DNA of 6,718 nt from Bacteroidales bacterium (GCA_024689525.1 JAILDI010000207.1:1-6718), one strand, 5' to 3'; positions 1 through 6,358 are shown, numbered from the stretch's first letter. The notes: generated by a model not told the origin, from the sequence alone. A program made the numbers and translations.

Positions 1-584
1 AAAGTGCAAGAAGCGACAGAATCCGTAATACCCTTTTCTTTAGCCTCTTCATGAGCTCCGATAATATTCCCCAGTCTGAATGTTTGAGGTGTCTGTGTCC
101 GAATCAGTTTATCTCGGGAAATACTTGTATTGGCAGTAAAGCCATTCGGGCTTTCAAGGATCGCCTCCCGACATTTAATCCCGGTAATAGCGTAACCATA
201 TGCCTGGCATGTTGCTATGTTAGAGGAAATGATTTCCTGCGACAGAAGAGGACGTACGGCATCATGAATCAAAACGAGATCATTGTCTCCACAACCAACT
301 TCTCTCAACCCATAAATACCGTTATGGATGGATTTCATTCCGGTACTCCCTCCAGGGAATATCCATTTTAGCTTGTCAATCATGAATTGATTGGCATAAC
401 TCTGTAATACTGTTTCCCAACCTTTGAGACAAACAACAGCAATGCTATCAATATCCGGGTGCTGTTGAAAGGCTTTCATTGTCCAAATGATAATCGGAGC
501 ACCGTCAATGTGCATAAACTGTTTGGGAATGTCCTGCCCCATTCTGTTCCCGGAGCCTCCCGCGATAATCAGAGCAATATTCAT
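1..584 (-). CDS. IspD/TarI-family cytidylyltransferase, partial (C-terminus off the left edge)
   Basis: The open frame starts at an ATG (584-582) and stays open to the edge, giving 194 residues; the family is usually about 230-240, so roughly 40 C-terminal residues are missing. Seen: nucleotide-binding loop AGGSGNRMG (residues 8-16) followed by PKQF (20-23), GGSTG (78-82), HDAVRP (107-112, with the metal/cytidine-site Asp108), and RTQTPQTF (162-169). Known: this fold transfers CMP from CTP to a sugar- or polyol-phosphate, either methylerythritol phosphate (IspD, isoprenoids) or ribitol-5-phosphate (TarI). Inferred: because it is the last visible gene of a UpxY/rhamnose operon and has Gly where IspD has the Arg of GGxxR, a polysaccharide role making a CDP-polyol such as CDP-ribitol is more likely than housekeeping IspD. 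GC is about 43% against about 58% in its neighbours, which suggests a different origin. It lies 29 nt downstream of rfbD with no clear promoter between them. Family confidence is high; substrate is unsure. Confidence -1.
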   Translation of the reverse strand, partial: MNIALIIAGGSGNRMGQDIPKQFMHIDGAPIIIWTMKAFQQHPDIDSIAVVCLKGWETVLQSYANQFMIDKLKWIFPGGSTGMKSIHNGIYGLREVGCGDNDLVLIHDAVRPLLSQEIISSNIATCQAYGYAITGIKCREAILESPNGFTANTSISRDKLIRTQTPQTFRLGNIIGAHEEAKEKGITDSVASCT

Positions 585-613
585 AGTATTTCCTAATCAA
601 GATTAATTAACTG

Positions 614-1564
614 TTACTGCAAACTTTGAATCACCCGCTCCAGCGGCTCCGTCCAGTACGGCACCTGAATCCCGAAGGATTCCTTGATCCTGGTCTTGTC
701 CAGCACCGAATAGGCCGGGCGCTTGACCTTGGACGGGAATTCGTCGGAGTGGCAGGGCTGGATGTCACAGGTGTCGTGTCCCGCCAAGGCGGCGATCACT
801 TTCGTGAAATCGTACCAGGAACACACGCCTTCGTTGGAGTAGTGGTAGATGCCGGTGCGGGGGTAAGATTCCCGGTCAGGCCGGGAACGATAATCCTCCA
901 GGATCACGCCGATCACTTCCGCCAGGTCGCCGGCATAAGTCGGCGTGCCGACCTGGTCGAAGACGACCTTCAGGGACGGCTTTTCGGCCGTCAGGCGGAG
1001 CATCGTCCGGACGAAATTCTTGCCGAATTCGCTATACAGCCAGGCGGTGCGCAGGATGACATACTGGCAGCCTGAGGCATGGATGGCCTGCTCGCCGTGC
1101 AGTTTGGTCAGTCCGTACACGCCTGTCGGCGTCCCCGTCTGGTCCTCACGGCAGGGGGTATTGTAAGGATCGCCCCCGAACACATAGTCCGTGCTGATGT
1201 GCACCAGCAGACCACCGGTCTCTTTCATGGCCCGGGCCAGATTCTCCGGCGCCTTGGCATTCAGGAGTTCCGCGAGTTCATAGTTGTCTTCCGCCGCATC
1301 CACATTGGTATAAGCGGCACAATTGACGATCGCATCGATCCGCTCTTCGCGCACCACGGCACGGATGGCTTCCGGATCGGTGATGTCCAGCTTGCGCGTC
1401 GAAATGTCCACGCCCCCACCGGCCAGCTTGTGCAGCATCGCCACGGACTCCTCCGAAGCGTCGTTCACGTCCGTGAAAAGGAAACGGTTTCCGTCCTGCC
1501 GGGATGCCAGAATGCGCATCTCGTTACCCAACTGGCCATTGGCCCCTGTGATCAGGATATTCAT
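614..1564 (-). CDS. rfbD: dTDP-4-dehydrorhamnose reductase
   Basis: This cytosolic enzyme makes dTDP-L-rhamnose from dTDP-4-dehydro-L-rhamnose using NAD(P)H, the last step of the rml pathway. The 316-residue product is a little longer than the usual 280-300. Seen: N-terminal Rossmann motif GANGQLG (7-13), NCAAYTNVD (81-89), STDYVFGG (124-131), the catalytic YxxxK pair Tyr150/Lys154 in YGLTKLHGE, and RTAWLYSEFGKNF (172-184) typical of RmlD. The start is the ATG at 1564-1562, which overlaps the TGA stop of rfbC in an ATGA arrangement, implying translational coupling. A modest insertion around residues 32-56 (GGG at 49-51), before the second Rossmann strand, accounts for the extra length. It is the fourth gene of the upxY operon; its product feeds rhamnosyltransferases encoded elsewhere. 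Assignment is firm. Confidence -1.
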   Translation of the reverse strand: MNILITGANGQLGNEMRILASRQDGNRFLFTDVNDASEESVAMLHKLAGGGVDISTRKLDITDPEAIRAVVREERIDAIVNCAAYTNVDAAEDNYELAELLNAKAPENLARAMKETGGLLVHISTDYVFGGDPYNTPCREDQTGTPTGVYGLTKLHGEQAIHASGCQYVILRTAWLYSEFGKNFVRTMLRLTAEKPSLKVVFDQVGTPTYAGDLAEVIGVILEDYRSRPDRESYPRTGIYHYSNEGVCSWYDFTKVIAALAGHDTCDIQPCHSDEFPSKVKRPAYSVLDKTRIKESFGIQVPYWTEPLERVIQSLQ

Positions 1565-2139
1565 ATCTTGCTGTATTCAAACACCAGCGGGGTATCCGCC
1601 AGTTTGGCGCGGACACGGTCCTTTTCGCTCATGATCATCCGGTCCGCAGGAATCTGCCAGTCAATCCCCAGACTCTCATCCAGCAACTGGATGCCGGAGT
1701 CCGCCTCGGGATGATAGAACTCATCACACTTGTACTGGAAGACCGCTTTTTCACTCAGCACGGCGAACCCGTGGGCAAATCCCTTGGAGATGAAGAACTG
1801 CCGATGATTCTCCCCGGACAGTTCCACGGCCACGTGCCGGCCGAAAGTCGGGGACCCCCGACGGATATCCACCGCAACGTCAAGTACCGAACCGGAAACG
1901 CAACGTACCAGCTTGCTCTGGGTATAAGGAGGATTCTGGTAGTGCAAACCCCGGACGACACCATAGCTGGACATGGATTCGTTGTCTTGCACGAAGCATA
2001 CCGTATGCCCCAGGATCGGACGCACCTGCTCATCGAAATCCCGCTGGGAAAAACTCTCGAAGAAGTACCCCCGCGCATCCTGGAAAATACGCGGTTCGAT
2101 GATCAGCAACCCTTCAATCTCTGTCTTGATGACTTCCAT
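1561..2139 (-). CDS. rfbC: dTDP-4-dehydrorhamnose 3,5-epimerase
   Basis: RmlC epimerises C3 and C5 of dTDP-4-keto-6-deoxy-D-glucose, the third rml step. At 192 residues it has the standard length for this cupin-fold dimer. Seen: FQDARGYFFESF (19-30), RGLHYQ (63-68) with the catalytic His66, KLVRC (76-80) with the conserved Lys, RGSPTFG (94-100), FAHGF (121-125) with His123, and Tyr136 in FQYKCDE at the position of the known catalytic tyrosine. The ATG (2139-2137) follows the rfbA TAA with no intervening base, and the TGA overlaps the rfbD ATG by 4 nt, so the three genes are almost certainly co-translated. All key residues are present, so the enzyme should be active. Assignment is firm. Confidence -1.
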   Translation of the reverse strand: MEVIKTEIEGLLIIEPRIFQDARGYFFESFSQRDFDEQVRPILGHTVCFVQDNESMSSYGVVRGLHYQNPPYTQSKLVRCVSGSVLDVAVDIRRGSPTFGRHVAVELSGENHRQFFISKGFAHGFAVLSEKAVFQYKCDEFYHPEADSGIQLLDESLGIDWQIPADRMIMSEKDRVRAKLADTPLVFEYSKI

Positions 2140-3033
2140 TTACTTCGTTTTCTGTTTCTCGTCTTCAATCACCTTGAGCAGATACTGTCCGTACTGGTTT
2201 TTCAGCATCGGTTTCGCGAGCTCGCGCATCCGTTCCTCCGTGATCCAGCCCCGATGATAAGCAATCCCCTCCAGGCACGCGATCTTGAGCCCCTGACGCT
2301 TCTCGATGACCTCCACGAAAATGGATGCCTCCGCGAGGGAATCGTGCGTGCCCGTATCCAGCCAGGCGAAGCCACGGCCCAGGGTCTGCACTTTCAAGTT
2401 CTTCTCCGCGAGGAATTCCTGGTTCACCGTCGTGATCTCCAGCTCGCCGCGGGCGGAAGGTTTGATGTGCTTGGCGACCTCCACCACCTTGTTCGGGTAG
2501 AAGTACAGGCCGACCACGGCATAATTGCTCTTCGGCTCCTTCGGCTTCTCCTCGATGCTCAGGCAATTGCCTTCCCGGTCGAATTCGGCCACGCCGTACC
2601 GTTCCGGATCGTCCACCCAATAGCCGAACACCGTCGCCTTCCCGTCCTCCTCCGCGGCGCGCACTGCTTCCTTGAGGATGGGCGTGAAGCCACTGCCGTG
2701 GAAAATATTGTCTCCCAGCACAAGGCAGGCACAATCGTCACCGATAAACTCTTCGCCGATGATGAACGCCTGCGCCAGTCCGTCCGGACTCGGCTGCTCT
2801 GCATATTCGAAGCGCACCCCGTAATCCGAGCCGTCGCCCAGCAGGCGGCGGAATCCCGGCAGGTCCTGCGGCGTCGAGATGATCAGGATGTCCCGGATCC
2901 CGGCCAGCATCAATACGCTGATCGGGTAGTAAACCATCGGTTTGTCATAAATCGGCAGCAACTGCTTGCTGACACCCTTGGTGATCGGGTAGAGACGGGT
3001 GCCGGATCCACCGGCGAGGACGATGCCTTTCAT
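2140..3033 (-). CDS. rfbA: glucose-1-phosphate thymidylyltransferase
   Basis: RmlA joins glucose-1-phosphate and dTTP to give dTDP-glucose, the committed first step of dTDP-L-rhamnose synthesis and normally feedback-inhibited by the end product. The product is 297 residues (family about 290). Seen: [11 protein letters not shown] (6-16), [12 protein letters not shown] (22-33), LGDNIFHG (106-113) with the metal-binding Asp108, [12 protein letters not shown] (161-172), and WLDTGTH (224-230) with the second metal Asp226. I chose the ATG at 3033-3031 because the glycine-rich motif then begins at residue 6 as in relatives; an upstream ATG at 3084 would add 17 unlikely residues and overlap upxY by 47 nt. 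The gene follows the upxY stop by 4 nt and abuts rfbC. rfbB, the second-step dehydratase, is not in the window. Assignment is firm. Confidence -1.
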   Translation of the reverse strand: MKGIVLAGGSGTRLYPITKGVSKQLLPIYDKPMVYYPISVLMLAGIRDILIISTPQDLPGFRRLLGDGSDYGVRFEYAEQPSPDGLAQAFIIGEEFIGDDCACLVLGDNIFHGSGFTPILKEAVRAAEEDGKATVFGYWVDDPERYGVAEFDREGNCLSIEEKPKEPKSNYAVVGLYFYPNKVVEVAKHIKPSARGELEITTVNQEFLAEKNLKVQTLGRGFAWLDTGTHDSLAEASIFVEVIEKRQGLKIACLEGIAYHRGWITEERMRELAKPMLKNQYGQYLLKVIEDEKQKTK

Positions 3034-3037
3034 GGGT

Positions 3038-3580
3038 TCAATTGATTTTTTCCAAAAAACTGGGATGGATATAACTGACAGCAACGACGGCGACTCCGGT
3101 CACGGAGACGATCAGTTTGCGGTCCTTTTTGATGCGTTTGATGTATCCTTCGGCACCCTTGTACAGCCCCTCGATCACCCGGACCCGGTCGCCGGTGTGG
3201 TACTCGGGCGCATCCGCGCCGAAATACTTGACATTCCGGCCGGAATTGGCCGATGTCACGAGGATGAAGGAGCGCATCTCCGTATCGGGGATGATGCCGG
3301 GACGGCGGGTTGCAGCTTCAGTGTAGAACATGAAGTCCTCCGGGTACTTCCGCTTGAAATCCTCCAGCCATTTTTCCCGGCAGCGGACGAACATCAGCGA
3401 GGGGATCAGTTGCTTCTCTTCATACGAAAGGCGTCCCTTGTCATACTGCTCCACCGTATGGAGCGGCACATAAGTCTCGATTCCCTCCGGGTCCATGAGG
3501 GACTTCAAGTATACGACACGGTTGTAGAAAACCTTCAGCGCATACCAGTGCAATTCGTCGTTTTTCTGATCTTTGGGCAT
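3038..3580 (-). CDS. upxY: UpxY-type NusG-like transcription antiterminator
   Basis: This is a specialised NusG paralogue of the UpxY group. In Bacteroides these proteins act on RNA polymerase in the leader of their own polysaccharide operon and stop premature termination. The product is 180 residues, usual for the group. Seen: an N-terminal NGN domain opening [12 protein letters not shown] (11-22), with [10 protein letters not shown] (58-67) in its middle, then a KOW-type domain from about residue 128 ([21 protein letters not shown] at 127-147) to the C-terminus. I chose the ATG at 3580-3578: it places the NGN Trp at residue 12, has GGGGAG (3594-3589) 8 nt upstream, and lies downstream of the promoter. 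The frame stays open 58 codons further upstream, but that stretch contains the promoter and leader. It is the first gene of the operon, 4 nt before rfbA. The small inhibitor gene upxZ that often follows upxY is absent. Confidence -1.
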   Translation of the reverse strand: MPKDQKNDELHWYALKVFYNRVVYLKSLMDPEGIETYVPLHTVEQYDKGRLSYEEKQLIPSLMFVRCREKWLEDFKRKYPEDFMFYTEAATRRPGIIPDTEMRSFILVTSANSGRNVKYFGADAPEYHTGDRVRVIEGLYKGAEGYIKRIKKDRKLIVSVTGVAVVAVSYIHPSFLEKIN

Positions 3581-3727
3581 TTCTTTAACTCCCCGGTCCG
3601 GCAAAATGCAATGGCCCGGGTAAGAACCGGATTTGGCGGGCCGACCCCGCACGACAGGCACACTCCTATCCAAGAGCAGTCTCTGCAAATCCTCCTCCAA
3701 AACCTCTATCCAGAGGTCTTTGAAATT
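3581..3727 (-). promoter_or_regulatory. 5' leader of the upxY operon
   Basis: This is the roughly 145-nt untranslated leader expected from the promoter at 3765-3733. On the minus strand it can form a first hairpin ACCTCT-GGAT-AGAGGT (3717-3702) close to the inferred transcript start and a GC-rich hairpin GCGGG/CCCGC (3650-3636, 5-nt loop). Next to the start codon there are two competing pairings: 3631-3627 with 3601-3597 (TCCGG/CCGGA), and 3620-3616 with 3596-3592 (CCCGG/CCGGG). No U-tract follows any of these hairpins, so no intrinsic terminator is evident. UpxY proteins are known to act on such leaders; that this leader is the target here is inference. Confidence -1.
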
Positions 3728-3732
3728 AAATA

Positions 3733-3765
3733 CAAAGATAATCAAATATTGCAACTTCCCAAAAA
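3733..3765 (-). promoter_or_regulatory. Bacteroidota-type promoter for the upxY operon
   Basis: On the minus strand TTTTG (3764-3760), a 19-nt spacer, and TATCTTTG (3740-3733) match the primary sigma-factor consensus of Bacteroidota (TTTG, about 19 nt, TAnnTTTG) exactly. Transcription should start near 3727-3725. No flanking inverted repeats of the kind that make Bacteroides capsule promoters invertible were seen in this intergenic region. Confidence -1.
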
Positions 3766-3788
3766 GATTCCTTCTTCTCCTTAAAGGC

Positions 3789-3820
3789 TTTATTATTTCT
3801 CCCGAAAAAACTTATATTTG
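3789..3820 (+). promoter_or_regulatory. Bacteroidota-type promoter for the C11 peptidase lipoprotein
   Basis: TATATTTG (3813-3820) is a perfect TAnnTTTG -7 element. The -33 element is weaker: TTTA (3789-3792) at a 20-nt spacing. The -7 box ends only 6 nt before the ATG at 3827, so the predicted start of transcription falls at or next to the initiation codon. It lies back to back with the upxY promoter, leaving about 23 bp between the two -33 elements. Confidence -1.
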
Positions 3821-3826
3821 CAAACT

Positions 3827-5050
3827 ATGCGTCGAATCAAAGCATTTTTCCTCCTTGCGGGCATCCTGCTGATAGCGGGGTGCGACGGTCTGGACAAGCC
3901 ATTCGAAGGCACCTACGACCAGGTATTCATCTACTATGGCCTGGGATACAACAACCTGAGCAACAACCTCAAGACCAACCTGGAGGAGCTGCAGACAGAC
4001 GTCCTCCCCGGACTGTCCTACGACAAGGCCATCGTCGCTTTCTGCCACAACACGCTCAATGGCAGTTATACGCAGGAGAACCCGCCCTGCCTGATCCGGA
4101 TTTTCCGCGGCAACGACGGCAAGCCCGTGATGGACACACTGCACGTCTACAAAGATATCACCCGGAGCGCCACCAAGGAGACGCTGCACACGGTCCTGGA
4201 AGATATCCACCAGCGATTCCCCGCACGCCGTTACGGCTTGCTCGTCTCATCGCACGGTTCCGGCTGGATCCCAGCCAATTATACCACCAGCAGCGAGCGT
4301 TCCACCATCCGGACGGTCATCCGGAAGCCCGCTGTGCCCCTCCCCGAGACCAAAGCCATCGGGAACCAATACGTCGGTTCCAGCAGCCGCGCAGAGTGGA
4401 TTGAACTGACTGACTTCGCCAGCGCCATTCCGATGAAGATGGAATTCATCATCCTCGACACCTGCCTGTCCGGCTGCGTGGAAGTTGCCTACGAACTGAA
4501 GGATGTGTGCAATTATCTCGTCCTTTCTCCGACCGAGATCCTCACCTCCGGCATGCGCTATGCGCATCTCTCCACCCAGCTTTTCCGCGGCGAAACGCCC
4601 GACCTGCTGCAGTTCTGCAAAGACTATTACGAATACTACAGCGAACAGACCGGGAACAGCCGTGCCGGCACCATCACCCTCGTGGACTGCTCGAAGGTAG
4701 ATGCCTTGGCCGAGGCTTTCGCCGCCGTCGTCGAGGCGCGCCGGAGCGAACTGGACATCAACCTGGCCCATGTCGTGCAACGCTATTACTATTCCAGCAG
4801 CGAACTCCGCTTCTACTACGATCTGAAGGACCTGGTCGACAAACTCTATCCTCCGGCAGCCGAAGCCGCCCGTTTCGAGGCTGCACTGGCAGACTGTGTC
4901 ATATACCACGGAGAGACGCCCAGTTTCTTCGACCTGCTGCTCCAGCACTGCTGCGGCCTGTCGGTCTATATCCCCGATCCGCTCCGGACCCGGCTCAATG
5001 CCCATTACAAGACCCTCGCCTGGAACAAGCGCGTCCAGCTCGTCTTATAA
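3827..5050 (+). CDS. clostripain-like (C11 family) cysteine peptidase, lipoprotein
   Basis: This is a 407-residue secreted lipoprotein with a C11 (clostripain) peptidase domain. Seen: a lipoprotein signal peptide MRRIKAFFLLAGILLIAGC with lipobox LIAGC (15-19), so Cys19 would be lipidated; an opening strand VFIYYGLGYNNLSNNL (33-48) equivalent to the VYMAADNNL stretch of relatives; the catalytic His143 in SSHGSGW (141-147); and the catalytic Cys213 in ILDTCLSG (209-216), followed by VEVAYELKD (218-226) and SPTEIL (234-239). Asp211, two residues before the Cys, matches the S1-pocket Asp linked to cleavage after Arg/Lys in clostripain. Known: members may need self-cleavage to activate. Inferred: an envelope-anchored protease acting after basic residues; the substrate is unknown. 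The ATG at 3827 is preferred over an in-frame TTG at 3818 because the signal peptide begins there. It is divergent from upxY; no functional link is evident. Confidence -1.
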   Translation: MRRIKAFFLLAGILLIAGCDGLDKPFEGTYDQVFIYYGLGYNNLSNNLKTNLEELQTDVLPGLSYDKAIVAFCHNTLNGSYTQENPPCLIRIFRGNDGKPVMDTLHVYKDITRSATKETLHTVLEDIHQRFPARRYGLLVSSHGSGWIPANYTTSSERSTIRTVIRKPAVPLPETKAIGNQYVGSSSRAEWIELTDFASAIPMKMEFIILDTCLSGCVEVAYELKDVCNYLVLSPTEILTSGMRYAHLSTQLFRGETPDLLQFCKDYYEYYSEQTGNSRAGTITLVDCSKVDALAEAFAAVVEARRSELDINLAHVVQRYYYSSSELRFYYDLKDLVDKLYPPAAEAARFEAALADCVIYHGETPSFFDLLLQHCCGLSVYIPDPLRTRLNAHYKTLAWNKRVQLVL

Positions 5051-5054
5051 GTAG

Positions 5055-5086
5055 TTTGTGAATATCAAGATATTGTTATATCTTTG
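5055..5086 (+). promoter_or_regulatory. Bacteroidota-type promoter for rplY-pth
   Basis: TTTG (5055-5058), a 20-nt spacer and TATCTTTG (5079-5086) fit the Bacteroidota consensus exactly. Transcription should start near 5091-5094, leaving a leader of about 80 nt before rplY. The spacer contains a perfect palindrome, AATATC-AA-GATATT (5061-5074). The promoter begins only 4 nt after the lipoprotein gene's last codon, and no separate terminator for that gene is visible. Confidence -1.
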
Positions 5087-5093
5087 CGCCCGC

Positions 5094-5172
5094 ATTCGTA
5101 AAACCGCAAGGTTTTGGTGCAATGGGACTTGGGGAGATCCCAAGTTGAGTAACACATTTTAAGTATTTAGAA
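5094..5172 (+). promoter_or_regulatory. structured 5' leader of rplY, possible L25 autoregulatory element
   Basis: Two hairpins fill the leader. Hairpin 1 is AAAACC-GCAA-GGTTTT (5100-5115), a 6-bp stem capped by a GNRA tetraloop. Hairpin 2 is ACTTGGG/CCCAAGT (5127-5133 with 5139-5145), extended by G5126-U5146. It continues through an internal loop AUGG (5122-5125) facing GAGU (5147-5150), and closes with an outer GUG/CAC stem (5117-5119 with 5153-5155). The AUGG/GAGU arrangement resembles half of 5S rRNA loop E, the site L25 binds. No Shine-Dalgarno sequence precedes the ATG. The structure is seen by hand pairing; the regulatory role is inference from known L25 autoregulation in Escherichia coli. 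Confidence -1.
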
Positions 5173-5748
5173 ATGCAGCATTTTGAATTGAAAGGCCAGA
5201 CCCGCAAGGTCGGCAACAAGGCCGTTCTGAAGGCCTTCCGCAAAGAAGGGCTCGTCCCGTGCAACCTCTACGGTCTCGGCATGGACAACATCCTCTTCAC
5301 CGTCAACGCCAAAGAGCTCAAAGCTCTCACCGACACCCCGAAAGCTTACATCGTAGACCTCGTTCTCGACGGTGGCAAGGCCCAGACCGCCATCCTCCAC
5401 GAGATCCAGTGGCATCCCGTCACGGACTCTTGCCTCCATGTCGACTTCCTCGCCGTGGGTGACAAGAAGCCCATCGCCATCAGCGTTCCCCTCGTGATCA
5501 CCGGTCACGCCAAGGGTGTGCAGCAGGGTGGCAAGTTCTATCAGAACGCCCGCAGCCTGCGTGTCTGCGCCCTGATGAAGGACCTTCCCGACGAGGTGTC
5601 CGTGGACATCACCGACCTCGGCCTCGACAAGCGCATCAAGGCTTCCGACATCCAGATGAAGAATGTCGCCGTCGTCTCCGACAAGGACACCATCATCTGC
5701 GGCGTCAAGACCACGCGCAATGTTACTGCGGCTGCTACGGAGGAATAA
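5173..5748 (+). CDS. rplY: 50S ribosomal protein L25 (CTC/TL5 long form)
   Basis: L25 binds 5S rRNA loop E in the central protuberance of the large ribosomal subunit. The product is 191 residues, the two-domain CTC/TL5 form rather than the 94-residue Escherichia coli form. Seen: the N-terminal L25 domain (about 1-95) with RKVGNKAVLKAFRKEGLVP (11-29) and NLYG (31-34), the region that contacts 5S rRNA; HEIQWHP (76-82) and LHVDFLAV (88-95) typical of the family; and a C-terminal beta-rich TL5 domain (about 96-185) with VPLVITGHAKGVQQGG (105-120). The last residues (AAATEE) form a short acidic tail. The ATG at 5173 gives the standard N-terminus. It has its own promoter and a structured leader, and is followed by pth, a pairing common in bacteria. 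Firm assignment. Confidence -1.
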   Translation: MQHFELKGQTRKVGNKAVLKAFRKEGLVPCNLYGLGMDNILFTVNAKELKALTDTPKAYIVDLVLDGGKAQTAILHEIQWHPVTDSCLHVDFLAVGDKKPIAISVPLVITGHAKGVQQGGKFYQNARSLRVCALMKDLPDEVSVDITDLGLDKRIKASDIQMKNVAVVSDKDTIICGVKTTRNVTAAATEE

Positions 5749-6358
5749 ACCGGACCCCGCCGTGTCAGACAAGTGTTATCTGGTGGTGGGACTCGGCAAC
5801 ATCGGTGCCGAATACGCCGCGACGAGACACAACATCGGCTTTATGATATTGGATGCCTGGGCTCAGGCATCCAATGTCGTTTTCGAACCCGGCCGCTATG
5901 GCGACCGGGCCATCGTCCATGACAAAGGTCGGGAGATCCATCTGCTGAAGCCCTCGACCTACATGAATCTCAGCGGCAACGCCGTCCGCTACTGGCTGCA
6001 GAAACTGAACATTCCGAACGACCGCCTGCTGGTCATCTGCGATGATCTCAACCTGCCGTTCGGCACCCTCCGCCTGCGGAAATCCGGCAGTGACGGCGGA
6101 CACAACGGCCTGAAAAACATCCAGGAACTCCTGGAAACCAGCGACTGGGCCCGCCTGCGGATCGGCATCGGCCACGACTTCACCCAAGGTGCCCAGATCG
6201 ATTACGTATTGAGCGCTTTTACGGAAGAGCAGCAGAAAGAAATCGCTGGAATCGCGAAAAAAATCGTCGGCGGCGTCCGCACCTGGTGTTTTGTCGGCAT
6301 CGAGCAGGCCATGAACCAATTGAACACCCGGCAGAAAACGGCCGCGCAGGTCCAATAA
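5720..6358 (+). CDS. pth: peptidyl-tRNA hydrolase
   Basis: Pth releases tRNA from peptidyl-tRNAs that drop off ribosomes. Seen (numbered from the ATG at 5720, 212 residues): VGLGNIGAEYAATRHNIGF (23-41) containing Asn27 and the catalytic His37; KPSTYMNLSG (77-86) with Asn83; ICDDLNLPFG (106-115), whose Asp is the catalytic partner; and GSDGGHNGLKNI (123-134) with His128 and Asn129. All active-site residues are present. The start is uncertain: the ATG at 5720 overlaps rplY by 29 nt and adds a basic leader (MLLRLLRRNK), whereas the GTG at 5762 lies 13 nt after the rplY stop and gives 198 residues, nearer the usual 185-195. I list the ATG because GTG starts are uncommon in these bacteria. The family typically ends soon after the last conserved helix, as here. 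It is probably co-transcribed with rplY. Confidence -1.
   Translation: MLLRLLRRNKPDPAVSDKCYLVVGLGNIGAEYAATRHNIGFMILDAWAQASNVVFEPGRYGDRAIVHDKGREIHLLKPSTYMNLSGNAVRYWLQKLNIPNDRLLVICDDLNLPFGTLRLRKSGSDGGHNGLKNIQELLETSDWARLRIGIGHDFTQGAQIDYVLSAFTEEQQKEIAGIAKKIVGGVRTWCFVGIEQAMNQLNTRQKTAAQVQ

Noticed and set aside
51..371. A 106-codon plus-strand open frame near the left edge
   Set aside because: It lies opposite the cytidylyltransferase, whose motifs are unmistakable on the minus strand.
585..613. A separate promoter for the cytidylyltransferase gene (TAATCTTG on the minus strand)
   Set aside because: The box has a mismatch in the TTTG part and the nearest TTTG is only 14 nt upstream, too close for a Bacteroidota promoter.
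1711..3045. A 444-codon plus-strand open frame opposite rfbC and rfbA
   Set aside because: The opposite strand encodes clearly recognisable RmlC and RmlA with all motifs; the long antisense frame is a by-product of GC-rich codon use, and its translation resembles no family.
3034..3084. A 17-residue N-terminal extension of RfbA
   Set aside because: It would overlap upxY and push the nucleotide-binding motif away from its usual place at the N-terminus.
3581..3754. A 58-residue N-terminal extension of UpxY
   Set aside because: The frame is open, but it contains the leader and the -7 box of the operon's own promoter, and the NGN domain starts normally from the ATG at 3580.
3581..3826. An invertible capsule promoter
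   Set aside because: No pair of matching inverted repeats flanking the promoter was found; the only repeats are short local hairpins.
4247..5005. A 252-codon minus-strand open frame within the C11 peptidase gene
   Set aside because: It is the shadow of a gene with intact catalytic motifs and a lipoprotein signal, and it has no promoter or recognisable domain.
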